The position numbers and the translations under genes are program-made. A stretch of DNA of 64,000 nucleotides from CBDBLK01 sp965243145 (GTDB lineage: Bacteria > Bdellovibrionota > Bacteriovoracia > Bacteriovoracales > Bacteriovoracaceae): the NCBI GenBank assembly GCA_965243145.1, contig CBDEUB010000002.1, forward strand, positions 124,001 through 188,000, in the 5' to 3' direction. Position 1 is the first letter of the stretch. Every line of letters begins with the position of its first letter. Positions 25,208 to 33,344 of this stretch are shown here, one piece after another. The notes beneath the pieces are model-generated. The model was not told the DNA's origin. It saw only the letters and a list, made by a program, of their open reading frames with translations, and made no database searches.

Positions 25208-25426
25208 ATGGCCATACCAGAAGTCAGCCCAGTGACTGGTATCTTAGAGGAAGACCAGGTTTTTGTCGATTTCGGCGAACACGAGGGCAAGAGCATTTTG
25301 GAAATTTCCGACACGGAACCCGAATTTTACCAGTTTTTGTTGGAGAAGAGGAATTTGGGAGAGAGTGCTATCAGGCGCACCAAAGACAAACTCTTCCGCT
25401 TTTATCTCGTCCAGGGCGGCATTTAA
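25208..25426 (+). CDS. Small conserved-type cytosolic protein
   Basis: A 72-residue protein from ATG 25208, with GGGAGGGAAGC just upstream. The core VFVDFGEHEGKSILEISDTE, then PEFYQFLLEKR, resembles the G-x-x-x-G-x-x-(L/V)-x-E-I...D-P-x-Y-x-x-(W/F)-L pattern of DUF3820-like domains found alone or on exonucleases. No export signal. Function unknown. Confidence 0.55.
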   Translation: MAIPEVSPVTGILEEDQVFVDFGEHEGKSILEISDTEPEFYQFLLEKRNLGESAIRRTKDKLFRFYLVQGGI

Positions 25427-25531
25427 AATTTTTCTCCACTGGCCTTGACGAATATTTTTCCGGCGTGCTACAATCTCAACTTGAGTGGAATCGGAGTTCC
25501 GCTTTTTGTCCCACTATTTAAGGAGGATTGT

Positions 25532-27568
25532 ATGGACTTGTTCAAGACTGCTCTCGCTCTCTTTTCCCTGATTTCTTTTTCCCATGCCAATGCCTATGTG
25601 GCGGATCGCTTTGAAGGGGGCGTGCACGCTGCCAAATCGGCGATCGTTCTCTTCAATCAGAATGGCGATCCCCGTTGTAAAATGGATTATCGCCACAGTG
25701 AAGATCAGGCCCGTGTACAGTTTGCCGAACTGCTAAAAGACAGTTCCCAGTTAGACGGCGAATTGCTGGAGCGGTTGGAGTCTTTGCGTGAGTGCGACGC
25801 ACAAGACACCATTTATGCCAAAATCGTCACCGCCGACTCGATGCAATCGGCCGGCCTTGGAGGTTGGGCCATGGGGTTGACCCTGTTTGTGATGACGGTG
25901 GGCAACGCCGCCATCACTTGCGGCATGGCCATTAATCGGGATGAAAACAATGTCCGCGAAAAGAGCGAAGGCCCCTTTGGTGCGGCCCTGCGCGGAGGTG
26001 TGGCCGGCATTATTCAGACTGGCCTGGGGATTTTGTTCAGGGGCGTGAAGTTGCTTCCTTCCACCGCCCTGTGGAGTTTTGGCGTTTTGGTTCCCACCAA
26101 TCTGATCGCCCACAGCGTTTGCAATAAGGGACTCGACTCCCTGATCGACTTTGCCGAGGAACACGGGGAAGAAGTGGAGCAGGAACCGGCGGATCAGGCC
26201 GCGGACAATGCCGCGGAAACGGCCGCCCCTGTAGAGGATTCAAACGCTACGGGAACCCCCGCTCCGGCAACACAACCTGAACCTGAACTCGTCGTAGACC
26301 CCCTTGATCCTGTAGATGAAGGCGCAGAGGAAGAGGCCCCGGAAGTTGAGAATGCCACGGAAGTTCCCGCTCCGGTGGAAACTCCGGTGGTTGAGGATGT
26401 CGCGGAAGTTCCCACTCCCGCCGAGATTCCGGCAGTTGAAGAAGTAGTGGAAAATCCCGTTCCCGCCGAAGTTCCAGTGGTTGAAGATGTCGCAGAAGAG
26501 GCCCCCGAACTCGAATCTGATCCCGCACCATTGCCCGGGCCTGAAACGGTGCTGTCTATGCCCAGCGCCCTTTTTATGCAGAATCCGGCCAGTTCCACCG
26601 GCACTGAACTCAGGCCAACCATTAGAGTTGAGGGAGTCGCCGTCGGGGATGTGGTCTACCTTTATTCCAACGCCAATTGCGACGACTCTGGCCTGCTCGC
26701 TTCGGGAGTAGCTCAGGGCGCAGTGGTGGATATTCAACTCGACATTCCTTTGGCCCCCGGAGAGCACACGATTTACGCCAATAGAGTCGGCGATCAAGGG
26801 GTGGGCGCATCTTCCGATTGTTCGGCGGCCAGCGTGACCTATACCCTACAGGCCGGTTCTGGCCCTGCGGCACCGAGCGCCCTTTCCATGCAAAATCCGG
26901 CGGCCAATTCGGGAGTCAACGCCGCTCCCACCGTCCGCGTGGAGGGAGTGGAACCGGGAAATGTGGTCTTGCTCTTTCGGGATTCCCGCTGTGGCGGCAT
27001 GGAAGATGCCGTGGGATTTGGCATCGCCGGAGGGACGACGGCCGATGTCTTCGTCTTTCCCCCTCTCGGCGTGGGCACTCACACCCTGCATGCCAGAAGG
27101 ATGAACGCCCAGGGGGAACCTTCCGCCTGCTCGACCGCCAGTGTGAACTACGAAGTGGTGAGCGACCCTGCGCAAACTCCTGCCGTTCCCTTGGGCCTGT
27201 CCATGCAAAATCCGGCGGCCAGTGCCGGTGCCAATGCAACCCCCACGGTGAGAGTTGACGGGGTGGGCGCTGGCCATGGAGCGGCACTTTATGTGGATTC
27301 CCAGTGCACCCTGTTTGTCGGACTGGGCCTGTCTGTGGGAACTGCCGCCGACATTGCCATCCAGGCCCCCCTGGCGGCCGGCCAATACACTTTTTACGCC
27401 CGGTCACTCAGGCCATTGGGCCAAAATGGGCCACAAGATGGCGTTGTCGCCTCGGCCTGTTCCTCTGCCAGCGTGGCCTATGAGGTTTTAGATGGGGCCG
27501 CCGGTGGTGATTTTTTGGGTCAAGAAGCAGAAGAAGAAGTTGAAGTGGTGGCCGCTCCGGTTCTCTAG
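25532..27568 (+). CDS. Secreted Ig-like repeat protein with acidic Pro/Glu linker
   Basis: A 678-residue protein from ATG 25532 (AGGAGG at 25521). A signal peptide ends near SHANA. Residues ~20-110 are related to the protein at 28369 (IVLFNQNGDPRCK against IVFLANENGSPRCQ; later DTIYAKIVTADSMQSAGLGG against DVLYARVAFARDVEAGAMGM). Hydrophobic helices follow (ALGLGGWAMGLTLFVMTVGN region). Residues ~210-345 are a repetitive acidic linker (VPAPVETPVVEDVAEVPTPA type). Three ~95-residue beta repeats end the protein, each beginning ALSMQNPAA and ending SACSTASVNYEV. This is probably a membrane-tethered protein displaying Ig-like domains. Confidence 0.7.
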   Translation: MDLFKTALALFSLISFSHANAYVADRFEGGVHAAKSAIVLFNQNGDPRCKMDYRHSEDQARVQFAELLKDSSQLDGELLERLESLRECDAQDTIYAKIVTADSMQSAGLGGWAMGLTLFVMTVGNAAITCGMAINRDENNVREKSEGPFGAALRGGVAGIIQTGLGILFRGVKLLPSTALWSFGVLVPTNLIAHSVCNKGLDSLIDFAEEHGEEVEQEPADQAADNAAETAAPVEDSNATGTPAPATQPEPELVVDPLDPVDEGAEEEAPEVENATEVPAPVETPVVEDVAEVPTPAEIPAVEEVVENPVPAEVPVVEDVAEEAPELESDPAPLPGPETVLSMPSALFMQNPASSTGTELRPTIRVEGVAVGDVVYLYSNANCDDSGLLASGVAQGAVVDIQLDIPLAPGEHTIYANRVGDQGVGASSDCSAASVTYTLQAGSGPAAPSALSMQNPAANSGVNAAPTVRVEGVEPGNVVLLFRDSRCGGMEDAVGFGIAGGTTADVFVFPPLGVGTHTLHARRMNAQGEPSACSTASVNYEVVSDPAQTPAVPLGLSMQNPAASAGANATPTVRVDGVGAGHGAALYVDSQCTLFVGLGLSVGTAADIAIQAPLAAGQYTFYARSLRPLGQNGPQDGVVASACSSASVAYEVLDGAAGGDFLGQEAEEEVEVVAAPVL

Positions 27569-27594
27569 GCCTATAACAAATATGATTAGAACTT

Positions 27595-27629
27595 GGCCCA
27601 AGGTGCGTATGCGCTTTGGGCCTTTTTTG
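27595..27629 (+). terminator. Rho-independent terminator
   Basis: The stem GGCCCAAGGTGC / GCGCTTTGGGCC with a GTAT loop (27595-27622) is followed by TTTTTTG, 27 bp after the stop at 27568. Confidence 0.85.
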
Positions 27630-27652
27630 TGCGACTTGGGAGGTGTCTCCGT

Positions 27653-28120
27653 TTGTTTATTTTAAAAGTTTCTTCGGCACTGGAGAACCACGGAGTTCCC
27701 TACGCCATTGTGGGTGGCCACGCGGTTGCTTTACATGGAGCAGTAAGAGGAACGCTGGATGTTGATCTCATCATACGGTGGGAATTGAAAAATTTAAAGC
27801 TGGTTGAGCGAGCGCTCGGAGAGATAGGCCTTCGATCCAGATTGCCGATTGCCTCCCAAGATATTTTTAACTCCAGGGACGAATACATCAAAGAGAGACA
27901 TCTCATTGCTTGGAACTTTATCAATCCGGATAACCCTTGTGAACAGGTGGACATTCTCATCATTTCTGGCCTTGAAGGTGTCTCGGTGGAAAGAATTTCC
28001 TTCGAGGGCCAAACTCTCAATATTATTTCCAAGAAGGATTTGATCGCCATGAAAGAAGCATCGGGAAGAGAACAAGACCTGTGGGACATCAAAGCGTTGA
28101 GGTCGTTGGATGAAACATAG
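27653..28120 (+). CDS. Nucleotidyltransferase-fold protein, putative TA toxin
   Basis: A 155-residue protein, probably from TTG 27653 with GGGAGG upstream; longer readings would run into the terminator. YAIVGGHAVALHGAVRGTLD, then VDLII gives the polymerase-beta GG...D.D pattern of DUF6036/AbiEii-like nucleotidyltransferases. The C-terminal LNIISKKDLIAMKEASGREQ, then DLWDIKALR is typical of that group (..LI.mK..agR.qDl.Di..L). Such proteins are often toxins that modify tRNA. The gene overlaps the next small ORF by 11 bp, as TA pairs do. Confidence 0.7.
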   Translation: MFILKVSSALENHGVPYAIVGGHAVALHGAVRGTLDVDLIIRWELKNLKLVERALGEIGLRSRLPIASQDIFNSRDEYIKERHLIAWNFINPDNPCEQVDILIISGLEGVSVERISFEGQTLNIISKKDLIAMKEASGREQDLWDIKALRSLDET

Positions 28121-28292
28121 AGCTATACAACTCTTTGATCCCAACTATTTGCGAGAATGCCGCAAATTGACACCTGGGCAGATACTCCGGTTTCTCGATG
28201 ATTTTCGCAAAATGTATGGCCCCAAGGCAGTCGATACCCCGTTTGAGGGCCAAGTGTTTGCAAGACAGTCCAAACGCCAGAAGAAATCTTAG
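28110..28292 (+). CDS. Small partner of the nucleotidyltransferase
   Basis: A 60-residue protein (MKHRAIQLFDPNYLRECRKL, then TPGQILRFLDDFRKMYG). It overlaps the nucleotidyltransferase gene and has the LTPEQ...FLEDFR pattern of small proteins found next to such enzymes; a partner or antitoxin role is inferred from position. The charged tail (ARQSKRQKKS) is basic. Confidence 0.55.
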   Translation: MKHRAIQLFDPNYLRECRKLTPGQILRFLDDFRKMYGPKAVDTPFEGQVFARQSKRQKKS

Positions 28293-28368
28293 GAACTTTT
28301 CAATGCATTACATCTTGACCATTTTGCCTGTGAACTCTACAATTCTCGCCAACGAATAGGAGACACCC

Positions 28369-28911
28369 ATGATTTTGCGCAAACCCATTTCAATTCTTTT
28401 GGCCACTCTGATGTTGATGACTTCGGCCAGTGCCCACAGTTCGTTTTTGTCCACTCCTGCTGGGATAGTTTTTTTGGCCAATGAGAATGGAAGTCCCCGT
28501 TGCCAACTGACTCCCCGGGCGGCCGAACTTTTTTCTCTGGAGCAGTTGCAACATTTGGCCCAAAGGGGTGTTCTGGAGGCCATAGGCGGTGAATTTCTCG
28601 AAGAACTCGATGGGCCTCTTCGCCCGTGTGGCGAGGGCGATGTCCTCTACGCCAGAGTGGCCTTCGCACGGGATGTGGAAGCGGGGGCGATGGGGATGGA
28701 TAAATCCTTGATCAAGGTTGTGGCCTTGGTGGGAATAGGGGCGGCCCTTTTTGTGGCCGGATCTGTATTGATCGTTTTCTATTTGCTCGACTCGCACCAA
28801 GATATGCGAGTATGGCCCAAAAATGAAGGTAATGATGGTGAACCCAAGTTTCTAAAAGACTCTGACCTGGACGATTCCAGTGCTCTCCGTGAAGGCGAGC
28901 GGGTGCACTAA
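28369..28911 (+). CDS. Exported single-pass protein, paralogue of the 25.5 kb protein
   Basis: A 180-residue protein from ATG 28369 (AGGAGACACCC upstream). The signal peptide ends at SASA. The ~90-residue N-terminal domain shares its motifs with the N-terminus of the Ig-like protein at 25532, including PRC(Q/K) and a second Cys before the D(T/V)(I/L)YA segment. One membrane helix follows (VVALVGIGAALFVAGSVLIV) and then an acidic tail. The domain is not one I can name. The two paralogues are separated only by the nucleotidyltransferase pair. Confidence 0.6.
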   Translation: MILRKPISILLATLMLMTSASAHSSFLSTPAGIVFLANENGSPRCQLTPRAAELFSLEQLQHLAQRGVLEAIGGEFLEELDGPLRPCGEGDVLYARVAFARDVEAGAMGMDKSLIKVVALVGIGAALFVAGSVLIVFYLLDSHQDMRVWPKNEGNDGEPKFLKDSDLDDSSALREGERVH

Positions 28912-28915
28912 GAAC

Positions 28916-30061
28916 CTAACGGCCGATCCGCTGCCTTTTCTCCCAGGCCCGCACCTGCGCGCGGGCGCGATCAAAGAGCTTGACATAGTTGCCGTAAATA
29001 ATGTTTTTGACCGCTTTTTCGGAGAGTTCCCGCCAAATGCTGTTGTAGAGAAGCAAAAGTTTGTCGTACTTGGCAAAAGTGGGGGCCACCACATCGGAGC
29101 CAAATAAAATCCGCTCCGAATGTCGCTCTAAAAAGCGCTTCCACTCGGGTTTGAGTTTGCCCCCCCGGAGGAATTGCTGGGCCACTACATCCCAGGAAAT
29201 GTCTACGAACAGATTGGGATGGGAGGAGAGCAGAGAGGCCAACTGATCAGTGTGGCCCACTCGCGCTTTGACATAGCGGCCAAGTCCGGTGTGCGCCCAG
29301 ATAATGGTGGTTTTGGGGTGCCGCCGGAACAGATCGCGCAGCGCCTGCAAATAGGTCGGCCGCTGGGAATTGTGGGAGATCATGGCGTCCAGGTCGCAGT
29401 GGAGTAGCGCCACTAATCCCGTCTCGGCGGCGAAATCCAAAATGCGCCCCAGGGCGGGGTCTTCGATATTGGCCGCACCGCCGGCGATTTTGCTGGAGAC
29501 CACTTCTTTTTTGATGGAAAACTCGCCGATGCCGCTGAACACCCCGGGGAAGGTGAGCAGCATATTGCGGATGTGATCCACTGCGTGGCCATCGGTGGGG
29601 TTGAAACCGACGATCATGGGGTCGAACATTTGCCGCCGGGTGCGGGGCAAGGCCTGGTATTCGGCGGCGATGATGGCGTCGATGGCGCTGTAATAGTATA
29701 AACTTTGGTCGTCGTGGAGGTAGTAATTGGGGCGAATATTGGTGTGCATGTCCCAACGCTGTTGCAGGGGGATGCCAAAGACTGCCGCCCGCTTGACTCC
29801 GCGACTGGAGAGGATTTCGTAGGTTTTGTTTAAGTTCACCCCCTCTTGAATGTAGTTGCGGGTGTGCAAGTGCACATCCGCCAGGGGCAGGCCCCGTTGC
29901 TGGTGGTAGGCGATTTTTTCATTTGCAGTTTGTGTCTTGGGAGCAGTGGAGGCCTGGCCAGCATCTTTTTTGGCGGGCGGGGGAGGGGCCATAGTTTCCG
30001 GTTTGATGATGAGGGCGCAAGAAGTGAGCAAGAAAAGCGAGTACAGGCCGCAAAATTTCAT
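28916..30061 (-). CDS. Amidohydrolase-2-family lipoprotein
   Basis: A 381-residue protein. The lipobox LTSC puts the lipid-modified Cys at 15, followed by a Pro/Ala linker, so it is anchored on the outside of a membrane. The TIM-barrel metal motifs are DVHLH (~60), a mid-chain LLHCDLD, IIWAHTGLG and FGSDVV near 325, matching amidohydrolase family 2 (decarboxylase/hydrolase type). The metal-binding His and Asp residues appear present, so an active hydrolase is likely; the substrate is unknown. Its 3' end lies 4 bp from the stop of the convergent gene. Confidence 0.8.
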   Translation of the reverse strand: MKFCGLYSLFLLTSCALIIKPETMAPPPPAKKDAGQASTAPKTQTANEKIAYHQQRGLPLADVHLHTRNYIQEGVNLNKTYEILSSRGVKRAAVFGIPLQQRWDMHTNIRPNYYLHDDQSLYYYSAIDAIIAAEYQALPRTRRQMFDPMIVGFNPTDGHAVDHIRNMLLTFPGVFSGIGEFSIKKEVVSSKIAGGAANIEDPALGRILDFAAETGLVALLHCDLDAMISHNSQRPTYLQALRDLFRRHPKTTIIWAHTGLGRYVKARVGHTDQLASLLSSHPNLFVDISWDVVAQQFLRGGKLKPEWKRFLERHSERILFGSDVVAPTFAKYDKLLLLYNSIWRELSEKAVKNIIYGNYVKLFDRARAQVRAWEKRQRIGR

Positions 30062-30102
30062 GGCAAAATCCTTGGCGAGGTTTAAGTTGTCTTAACTATT
30101 CT

Positions 30103-30927
30103 TTATGTTAGGCCTGGATTCGTCAACGCAAGAAAATTCAAAAGTTTGTGGTGATCGGCAAAAACCGGGGATTCATCGGTCAAATCGTAGTTGCCCCGGA
30201 CAAAGAGCGTCTGCACCCCTAGGCCCTCCAGGCGGTCGCTTTTTTTGTCCCCCACCATCAGACAGCGGGACAAATCCAAATCCCACTCTTCCCGCGCCCA
30301 CAGGGCCAGGCCGGGATGGGGCTTCCTCATCAAACTGGCCCGGCGGTAGGCCGATCGCTTTCCCTCTGGGTGAAAGGGGCAGAAGTACCAGGCGTCGATT
30401 GCCAGCTGGCGGCACCGGAGTTGGCCATCCGCCCACTGGTGCAGGCGGTGCACTTCATCTTCCTGGTACATGCCCAGGCTAATGCCCGATTGGTTGGTCA
30501 GTACGATGAGGCGATCGTAGTGGCACTTGCCCCAGTCGACGAGATCAAAAACGCCGCGGCACCATTCCCATTGCTCCCGTTTGTGAATATAACCGCGATC
30601 CACATTGATCACCCCGTCGCGGTCTAAAAAGAGGGCACTGTATTTTCCTTTGGGGTAGAGGGGCAGGGGCCTCGCCTCTGCACCATTTTTTCGTTGCAAA
30701 ACGGCCTGTAAATCCTGGTAGGCATCTTCTTGGCGTTGGTAACAAACGGCGCGACTGCTGCTGGCCAGTGTTGTCGCCCGCCGGAACCAGTCCTCCCACG
30801 CCGCTTGATCAAAAGCGCCCGTGTCCGCCGGGGGCGACGCCCCTATTTCCAGGGTAAAATCCTGGCCAGCGGACTGATTCTCCCGCTCTTGAAATTCCCG
30901 CCAGTAGTGTTCTATTGCTTGCAACAT
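30103..30927 (-). CDS. HAD phosphatase related to GmhB/HisB-N
   Basis: A 274-residue protein if begun at ATG 30927 (ATG 30954 is possible). HAD motifs: I, LFLDRDGVINVD (Asp102, Asp104); II, VLTNQSG; III, RKPHPGLA and MVGDKKSD. This is the heptose-bisphosphate/histidinol phosphatase group. The zinc loop of true GmhB (CxHx..CxC) is reduced to one cysteine (FCPFHPEGKRSAYRR), so metal-free operation or a different sugar-phosphate substrate is likely. An extra ~95-residue helical N-terminus precedes the HAD domain. It may serve envelope sugar synthesis, but no LPS gene is adjacent. Confidence 0.65.
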   Translation of the reverse strand: MLQAIEHYWREFQERENQSAGQDFTLEIGASPPADTGAFDQAAWEDWFRRATTLASSSRAVCYQRQEDAYQDLQAVLQRKNGAEARPLPLYPKGKYSALFLDRDGVINVDRGYIHKREQWEWCRGVFDLVDWGKCHYDRLIVLTNQSGISLGMYQEDEVHRLHQWADGQLRCRQLAIDAWYFCPFHPEGKRSAYRRASLMRKPHPGLALWAREEWDLDLSRCLMVGDKKSDRLEGLGVQTLFVRGNYDLTDESPVFADHHKLLNFLALTNPGLT

Positions 30928-31060
30928 AAAAAGGCATTTCCAGGCCCATTTCATATTATCAGTAGGCCCAATCGGAGCAAGGGGGAAAGTATTTTTTGTG
31001 GGGCCAGAGGGGCCAAAAAGGCCGGTTGACAAGGATTTCATCATAATCTACAACAGTAAT

Positions 31061-32260
31061 GTGGAAAATGATGAAAATCAGCAACTCAGTTGCGGAAAAA
31101 CCTATAAAAGGGTTCTCAACCTGCCCAAGCTCTTGGCCAAAAAGTCCTTTTTCCTCTTTGGGCCAAGGAGCACGGGAAAGACCACACTCATTAAAGACTC
31201 CCTTCCGGGGGCCTCCCTCTACGATTTGCTCCACCCGGAAACCTACCGCCGCCTGGCCAAAAGGCCCTCCCTGATCGAGGAAGAACACCGGGGGGATGGC
31301 AATGTGGTGGCCATTGATGAAATCCAAAAATTCCCCTCCCTCCTCGACGAAGTCCACCGCCTCATCGAAAAGGGGGGGTACACCTTCCTTTTAACCGGCA
31401 GCAGTGCCAGGAAAATCAGGCAAAAAGGGGTCAATCTTCTCGCCGGAAGGGCCAGGTGGGCCGCGCTTTTTCCCCTGGTCTCAAAAGAGATTCACGATTT
31501 TCAATTGTTGCAATACCTCAACAGGGGGGGCCTCCCTCAGGTGTACGGCAATCCCGATTATGCAGAAGAGTTGGAATCTTATACCGCCCTCTATATCAGG
31601 GAAGAAGTGCAGCACGAGGCCCTCACCAGAAATATTGGATACTTCTGCGAATTTTTGGATGCCATGGCCCTGTCAAACGGGTGTGAGGTCAGCTACCAAG
31701 GCCTGGCCAGGGATTTGCAAATTTCTGCCGGTACGCTGAAAAATTACATCGGGATATTGGACGACACATTGATCGGGTTCCCGCTCCCGGGATACACCAA
31801 GACCAAAAAGCGCAAGGCGGTGGCGAGATTCAAGTATTATTTTTTTGATCTGGGGGTCACCAATGTTTTGTGCCGCCGGGGGGAGATCAAGGAGAAGAGC
31901 GAACTTTTTGGCCGGGCCTTGGAACACTTTATGATGCTCGAAATGCGCGCATTTTTGAGTTATACCAGACAAAATCTGCCCATGAGCTACTGGCGATCAA
32001 CTTCGCATTTTGAGGTTGACCTCATTGTCGGCAATGCCGTTGCCATCGAGATCAAATCGACGGACATGGTTCAAGACAAGCACCTCAAGGGACTCAGGGC
32101 ACTCAAGCAAGAGGGATTGATCGAGGCCTATCTGATCGTCTCCCTCGACAAATCCTACCGCACAACCCATGATGGCATCCACATTGTCCCCTGGCAGTTC
32201 TTCTTGGAAAAACTGTGGAAGGGGGAGATACTTCCCTGGCACAAAAAAGAATTTCTTTAA
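31061..32260 (+). CDS. AAA+ ATPase of the DUF4143 type
   Basis: A 399-residue protein if begun at GTG 31061; upstream ATG 30998 would overlap the divergent gene. Walker A GPRSTGKT (34-41), Walker B VVAIDEIQ (~82-89) and sensor LLTGSS (~112) are all present. The second half (NIGYFCEFLDAM, LKNYIGILDDTLIGF, then KYYFFDLGVTNVL and FEVDLIVGNAVAIEIKSTD) is the DUF4143 winged-helix plus a nuclease-like C-terminal region with a D...EIK pattern. These ATPases are common accessory genes of uncertain role. A TTGACA (31026-31031) with a weak TACAAC 17 bp on may be the promoter. Confidence 0.8.
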   Translation: MENDENQQLSCGKTYKRVLNLPKLLAKKSFFLFGPRSTGKTTLIKDSLPGASLYDLLHPETYRRLAKRPSLIEEEHRGDGNVVAIDEIQKFPSLLDEVHRLIEKGGYTFLLTGSSARKIRQKGVNLLAGRARWAALFPLVSKEIHDFQLLQYLNRGGLPQVYGNPDYAEELESYTALYIREEVQHEALTRNIGYFCEFLDAMALSNGCEVSYQGLARDLQISAGTLKNYIGILDDTLIGFPLPGYTKTKKRKAVARFKYYFFDLGVTNVLCRRGEIKEKSELFGRALEHFMMLEMRAFLSYTRQNLPMSYWRSTSHFEVDLIVGNAVAIEIKSTDMVQDKHLKGLRALKQEGLIEAYLIVSLDKSYRTTHDGIHIVPWQFFLEKLWKGEILPWHKKEFL

Positions 32261-33318
32261 GAGATGGCCTTTTTCACCGAGCAGTTGACCTTGAGTCCCG
32301 CCACGGTGAATTTGCCCATGGGTTTGACTCTGATTTGCAAAATCTGGCGGGGCAAGTGGATTTCAAAGCTGGCCAGGGGGGGGATATAGTCCATCACCTT
32401 AAGGCCTGTGCACAGTTGGGGGAAGTCTTCGCTGTGCTTAACTTCGATGTGATCCAGTTGGTAGGTGTCGGTACCAGCGTGGAAGCATATTGCTTGAATC
32501 AGGCCAGTTCTTCCCATGCCCAGCAGGGGGGCCAGGCCCTGGGCAAAGGGTTCGCGCTGGATTGAGAGGGCCTTTAAAGCTGTGTGCAAGGCCTGGGCCA
32601 CCCGCTGGTAGTGGGCACTGACTATGTTTTGCAGAGGGCGAGTCAGTTGTCCGGGAAGTTCGGAGTGTCCCGCCGCCGTCCAGGCGGCATCAAAACCGCC
32701 ATTAAATGGAAGTCCCGCCGAGCGGTAGAGTTCCCTCCCCATGTGCTCAAAGCTGGCCTGCACGGTGTGGTTGAGATTCGCTTGCCGGGCGGCACTTTCC
32801 CGCGCTCCGCAGGTGGCAAAGTATTTGTTCAAAAAACTCAAGATGCCCGCCGATTTGGTGTTGACGAAGGATTCCCGTTTGCACAGTTTGAGACTCACTG
32901 GGATCAGCGTTTCCCCCCGAACTAAAAATAAATCCGCTTCCTTGAGGGGTGAGCGATCCACCGCCGCAGACCACTGGCCAACCGTCACTACTTGTTGGAC
33001 GGGGGCGGGGATCACTGGGATCAGGTGGTGGGCGCACTCTTTGGCCAAATGGGGCAGTTGGCGCACCAGGTGGGGGCGGTTTTGGCGCAGCCAGGTTTGG
33101 TGCCTGGCCAGCAGGTGGCGGCGGGCGGGGGTGAGGCCTTGGTGAAAAGCATCTTTGCAAGCGAAATAGTCGGCCAACTCTTGCCCCACCAAAAATTCAA
33201 AGAGTTGGCCCTTGTACTCATTGGCCAGGGCCTCGCATTGGGCCAGGGTGGCGGGGGAGGGATGGGAGTGCACCACAGAAGGGGAAGGCATTTGGGGCAG
33301 AATAGTTGACGAAAGCAT
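32257..33318 (-). CDS. Unknown protein, possible PD-(D/E)XK nuclease
   Basis: A 353-residue protein from ATG 33318. The N-terminal ~45 residues include CEALANEYKGQLFEFLVGQE. The segment KEADLFLVRGETLIPVSLKL, then CK (~126-147) has the D-x(11)-S-x-K layout seen in several type II restriction enzymes, and VNTKSAGILSFL follows. The C-terminus (ASFEIHLPRQILQIRVKPMG, then KVNCSVK) is beta-rich. No methyltransferase is next to it. An orphan restriction-type nuclease is one reading; I cannot name a family. Divergent from pyrB, sharing a palindromic operator-like site with it. Confidence 0.45.
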   Translation of the reverse strand: MLSSTILPQMPSPSVVHSHPSPATLAQCEALANEYKGQLFEFLVGQELADYFACKDAFHQGLTPARRHLLARHQTWLRQNRPHLVRQLPHLAKECAHHLIPVIPAPVQQVVTVGQWSAAVDRSPLKEADLFLVRGETLIPVSLKLCKRESFVNTKSAGILSFLNKYFATCGARESAARQANLNHTVQASFEHMGRELYRSAGLPFNGGFDAAWTAAGHSELPGQLTRPLQNIVSAHYQRVAQALHTALKALSIQREPFAQGLAPLLGMGRTGLIQAICFHAGTDTYQLDHIEVKHSEDFPQLCTGLKVMDYIPPLASFEIHLPRQILQIRVKPMGKFTVAGLKVNCSVKKAIS

Positions 33319-33336
33319 AGAATGTCCACTATGCTT
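33306..33336 (+). promoter_or_regulatory. pyrB promoter with an overlapping 8-bp dyad
   Basis: TTGACG (33306-33311), 18 bp, TATGCT (33330-33335). The dyad AAGCATAG (33313-33320) / CTATGCTT (33329-33336), with an 8-bp centre, covers the spacer and -10. A repressor bound there could control both pyrB and the divergent gene. Transcription would start about 3 bases before the pyrB ATG. Confidence 0.5.
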
Positions 33337-33344
33337 CTCTGGCC

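Noticed and set aside
27593..27652. Upstream start (ATG 27593) for the nucleotidyltransferase gene
   Set aside because: It lies within the stem of a clear rho-independent terminator; TTG 27653 has a ribosome site.
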